A DNA stretch of 39,980 bases from assembly GCA_024220525.1 (NCBI GenBank), contig JAMYWO010000086.1, positions 42,875 through 82,854 of the forward strand, read 5' to 3'. Under the pieces are notes generated by a model, which worked only from the letters and a program-made list of their open reading frames with translations, ran no database searches and was not told where the DNA came from. The DNA is from Cochliopodium minus. Its lineage: Eukaryota; Discosea; Himatismenida; Cochliopodiidae. Shown here piece after piece: positions 33,019 through 39,980 of the stretch (positions are counted from its first letter, which is position 1; each line of letters opens with the position of its first letter). A program made the translations under genes and the position numbers.

Positions 33019-34314
33019 TTATTTATTTCCTTTAAATAAAGAGGTGAGAGATTTTTTTCTCTTGTTAGGATTCAAGAACTGATCCTGAAAAGGCTTGTAG
33101 TTACCCTTAGGGTTGTGTTTCTGAAAGGTGGTCTCATTATCTACAATACCAAACACGACGTGCTTAAAACTGTTGGGAAAGTTGTTGGCGATCACCTTGT
33201 AGAACATCAAAGCGACCAAGTCTGGTGGCGCTTTGTTGTATCCACATCCAAACGCAGAGAGAACGATGGCATCATGTCCATTTTCTATTGCTACACTCAA
33301 CACCTTTTTTTTTAAAAATGGATTTATTTAATTTCAATTATTTTTAATATTTGATCGAAATTTAATTTTTGTTCTGCAAAAATCATGATAGTTCAAAATG
33401 ATGCAAATTTATTTCTAAATATAAAGTGTTGCATTATTTTTGAACTCATTTTTATTAAATATTTTTTTAATTTTAAAATAAAATAATAAAATAATAAATT
33501 TAAAGAAAATTAAAAAAATTTTTGTATCAATATTTTCAATAAATAAAAATTTTTGTATCAATATTTTTCAAATAAAAATTGAAAGTCTTTTTTACTTGTA
33601 TCATTTTCTTTTCGAAGATTTCAATGTATGTGGGATCGATTTTTTTGTTGCCTCTGTATGGCATAGAAGGGCAGCAGATCATGGAGAGATGGGCAGGGTG
33701 TCGAAATTCGTATCCTATGTCCTCCGATTCTCTTTAAGATGGGAAAAGCCAAAATAAAATTTAAATTAAAAAGAAATAAAAATATCAAAAAAATCTAAAT
33801 AAAATTAAAAAAATAAAATAAAAAACAAAAATATGCAAAAATAAAAAATAAAAAAATAAAAATAAAAAAATAAAAAAATAAAAAAATAAAAAAAAATAAA
33901 AAAATAAAAAATAAAAAAATAAAAAATAAAAAAATAAATAAAAAAATAAAAAATAAAAAAATAAAATAAAAAAAAAAAAAAATAAAAAATAAAAAAAAAA
34001 TAAAAAAATAAAAAATAAAAAAAAATAAAAATATAAAAAATAAAAATATAAAAAATAAAAAATAAAAATAATAATAAAATGATAAAAATTAAATTAATAA
34101 ATAAAATAAAAAAATAATAAAAATAAACTTCAAATGAAAATGATTTTTACCTGAAGATGGTTACTCTTGGACAGTAAGCAACACCGAGCACACCTTGTGG
34201 ATACTTCCACTCTCTATTCTCGTCAAAGCTGTTGGGGTTTTCCAAGTAGCTGAGGAGATTGGTACGACGGATGATGTTTTCGTCCATTGAGCAAGAGTCG
34301 TTGGGACTGTTTGT
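33019..34314 (-). CDS. DUF2263/TIGR02452-type macrodomain protein (mPARG-like), 5' part missing
   Basis: Three exons (34314-34151, 33731-33596, 33303-33019) join in phase. Visible family features: DENIIRRTNLLSYLEN (family: QEExLxRRS/T), YPQGVLGVAYCPRVTIFR, HPAHLSMICCPSMPYRG, ENGHDAIVLSAFGCGYNKAP and KHVVFGIVDN. This family includes microbial poly(ADP-ribose) glycohydrolases that act on ADP-ribosylated substrates. The upstream half, with the ADP-ribose-binding glycine motif, is absent, and the N at 34650 lies just upstream. The frame happens to be phase-compatible with the APS kinase exon at 34746, but I read that as a contig join. A Lys-rich tail (NKRKKSLTSLFKGNK) closes the protein. Confidence 0.78.
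33760..34140. repeat. A-rich low-complexity intron
   Basis: Runs of AAAAAT and AAAAAAT units fill the intron of the macrodomain gene between 33732 and 34150, strongest at 33835-34080. Confidence 0.8.
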
Positions 34315-34649
34315 CTAAAAAAATAATTTTTAATTTTTTCAAAAAATTCGTTTTATTATTTAAAAAAAGATAATAAAATAAATAATGGAAAATAAAAAGA
34401 AGTTTTATTTAACAAAATTAAAAAAATAAAATTAAATAAAAGAACATTAAAATAAAATATTTAAAAAATTAAAAATATATTTTGAGAAGAAACAGTAAAA
34501 AAAAAAATTGTTGAGAAAACATATTCTAAAATTTTTTTTAAAAAAATAATGAAACAAATAATAAAATATTTAAAAAATAAAATTATTGAGTAAACATATT
34601 TTAATTAATGAAAAAATAATGAAATAAAAAAATAAACCATAATAAAAAT

Positions 34650-34650
34650 N
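34650..34650. other. Single N: probable contig join inside low-complexity sequence
   Basis: Followed by an AAATA pentamer run to about 34715. The upstream-coded domain (APS kinase) ends early on one side, and the macrodomain starts late on the other. Confidence 0.75.
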
Positions 34651-34745
34651 AATAAAATAAATAAAATAAATAAAATAAATAAAATAAATAAAATAAATAA
34701 AATAAATAAAATAAAAAAATAAATAAACTAATTTAATTTCCATAC

Positions 34746-38448
<3,703 letters not shown>

Positions 38449-38485
38449 CTTTTATTTTTTTTTTTTTAATTAATTTTTGTCAATT

Positions 38486-38567
38486 ATTTCATTCAAGAAC
38501 ATTTTTATTGTTTCTTCAATCAATTGACTGAAGAACAGCCAATAAAAATTTTTTCTTTGAATGAAAT
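38486..38567. repeat. 82-bp imperfect palindrome between two genes
   Basis: Arms ATTTCATTCAAG and CTTTGAATGAAAT enclose ATTTTTATTG / CAATAAAAAT and a central TTCAATCAATTGACTGAA. It lies between the start of the sulfurylase gene (38448) and the stop of surface gene D (38610), both minus strand. It could be a small inverted-repeat element or a regulatory or termination hairpin. Confidence 0.6.
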
Positions 38568-38609
38568 ACATACCTTTTTATATTCTAAATCATTTAAATT
38601 TATTTATTT

Positions 38610-39965
38610 TCAAATTTTTTCCATTTCATTGTCAACCCTTGATTTATTGAAATTATTCCACTTTGTTTTTTCTTGATGTGCTTTGTTATCTTTCAGACTT
38701 GTATGATAATCTGAAACTATCAGTTCAGTTTCGTTTTTAGAATGAAATCTGATCAAAAGAACAACAAGAGCTGAAACCAAAAGTAAAAACAAAGGAACTC
38801 CAACAGAAAGACCAATAATCAAACCCAAGTTTGGTTTACAATTTGAATTCAAAGTTGTTGAAAGCGAAACAGAAAGTGAATTTTGTTGATTGAGAAGATT
38901 TGTTCCAATTTTATCACATTCTTTCTTTTTATATGTTGATTCCACTTTGAATTGAGATTGTGCAAGTATTGTTGTTGTTTGAGAACAATTATATTTGAAG
39001 AGTAAAATATCATTTGTTGAGCTAATTTGAGGCCTTTCATCCAAAATCAAAGTGATATTTCCTCCCAAATTGATACAACCTGAAACATTCAAATATGGTG
39101 AATTTTGGTCAATATTTTTCTTGTTTAAAATAATAGTTATGTTCGAGTTTGAAGTTTGATTTAAATTTCCCTGAATGATAATTGTTGATTGATTCAAAAT
39201 GAGAGATCCTGAAATTTCCAAATGTCCTCCAAATAAGATGGTTGTTTGATTCAAGGTGGTTGTTTGAGAAATAATTGTTGTGGAATTAGGAAACAAAGGA
39301 GTATAAGAATATCCCCAAACATCATTTGAAATGAAAACACAAGTAACATTAAAAAGAGATTGATCCACTATCATTCCATTGATTCCGCACCTTTCACAAT
39401 ACAGTACTTTATACAAACAACCTGGAGATATCGTCAAAGGAATTTGTGTTGATGGAACTGTGGTTGATGGGATCAAAGTAGAAGGAATAACGGTTGATGT
39501 ATATTCTGTGGATGGAATTTGTGTTGATGGAATCAAAGTGGAAGGAATAACGATTGATGTATATTCTGTGGATGGAGTTAATGTTGTAGGATTTGTTGTC
39601 GAGGGATGTGTTGTTGGTTGGAAATCGATCAATAAGTCATCCATCACAAAGGTATAATTTATAATATCAAATACTATTCTGTTTATATATTGCCATCCTG
39701 AGCTATACAACAATGAGCTAGATTGATTAAGAAAGATTGTATCATTATAGAGTAAATTCGAATCCAAATATCCTAATATTATCATTTTTTTTGAATTGAG
39801 TGCTCCTGTGAAAAATGCACTCACGAATGTAAATGGTGTTGAACTAATTATTTCTGACAGATTTCCATCAAAATTATAAGCAATGTTATTTGGACTAAAT
39901 TTAAAAAACATCAGAATATTATTCAACAATTTTGATTAATCACCTTATTGTTCCAGTATTATATC
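38610..39965 (-). CDS. Surface protein D: PST stalk, conserved module, TM helix; 5' end beyond the right edge
   Basis: Exons 39965-39944 (YNTGTI) and 39894-38610, in phase, with upstream exons outside the window. The visible ectodomain (AYNFDGNLSEIISS, NSKKMIILGYLDSNLL, NRIVFDIINYTFVMDD) matches member A and lacks GLUG motifs. Then come a Pro-Ser-Thr stalk (EYTSTVIPSTLIPST), the conserved module CLYKVLYCERCGINGMI, a membrane helix (GLIIGLSVGVPLFLLLVSAL) and a tail ending DNEMEKI. The C-terminal module is nearly identical to that of gene B, including LLLVSALVV and SDYHT, and differs more from gene C, although B and C share their ectodomain type. This points to gene conversion or exon exchange. 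Probably a type I membrane glycoprotein (inference). Confidence 0.85.
39425..39615 (-). repeat. PST stalk repeat of gene D
   Basis: 15-bp xxPST units with a larger repeat built from EYTSTVIPSTLIPSTQIPST. The related stalk of gene A (12470-12605) is cut by the N at 12469. Confidence 0.8.
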
Positions 39966-39980
39966 CTAATAAAATTTTAT

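Noticed and set aside
39379-39657. Plus-strand VDGI/VEGI repeat protein
   Set aside because: It is the reverse complement of the PST stalk of gene D. The same artefact occurs opposite gene C at 18206-18394.

Overview
The window looks like nuclear DNA of a very AT-rich, intron-bearing protist. Most genes are split by short GT-AG introns. Introns of the two flanking genes are filled with (AAAAAT)n-type sequence. Several proteins carry asparagine runs and Q/E/K-rich coiled coils. A cAMP-receptor-like seven-helix receptor, a Rap GTPase-activating protein, Sel1-repeat, F-box, GLUG and HSPA12-type Hsp70 proteins suggest an amoeboid lineage, most like Amoebozoa (dictyostelid-like). That assignment is an inference, not proof. 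Single N bases at 12469, 24909 and 34650 appear to be collapsed contig joins, because a gene or repeat is cut at each. Linkage across them is only as good as the scaffolding.

Layout. 1-6.3 kb (-): a many-exon coiled-coil/SH3 protein running off the left edge. 6.6-9.1 kb (-): a complete RapGAP gene. 9.3-10.8 kb (+): a class-E (cAMP-receptor-like) GPCR. 11.0-12.4 kb (+): a disordered protein whose Sel1-like part is cut at the N. 12.5-19.3 kb: one partial (-) and two complete (+) members of a cell-surface family. These have a secreted ectodomain (GLUG in two of them), a Pro-Ser-Thr stalk, a conserved beta-rich module, one membrane helix and a conserved tail. A fourth member, 38.6 kb to the right edge, shares that C-terminal half with a different N-terminus.

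19.8-32.6 kb is a lineage-specific-looking block. It holds a Sel1-repeat protein, then an HSPA12-like Hsp70 gene whose 3' half is a tandem array of ten near-identical exon-intron cassettes. An F-box gene diverges from it. A decayed duplicate of that divergent pair lies about 3 kb away, with an orphan exon, a palindromic repeat and an integrase fossil in between. Next comes a 1437-residue NLR-like protein: caspase-type protease, NACHT NTPase, ankyrin repeats and TPRs.

33.0-38.4 kb (-): the 3' part of a DUF2263/mPARG-type macrodomain gene, then an ATP sulfurylase-APS kinase fusion for PAPS synthesis. The two now abut across the N at 34650, and each lacks its end there, so the apparent triple fusion is probably an assembly artefact.

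The strongest candidates for something new are the caspase-NACHT-ANK-TPR protein, the amplified exon-intron cassettes in the Hsp70-like gene, and the surface family in which one C-terminal module is attached to different ectodomains.
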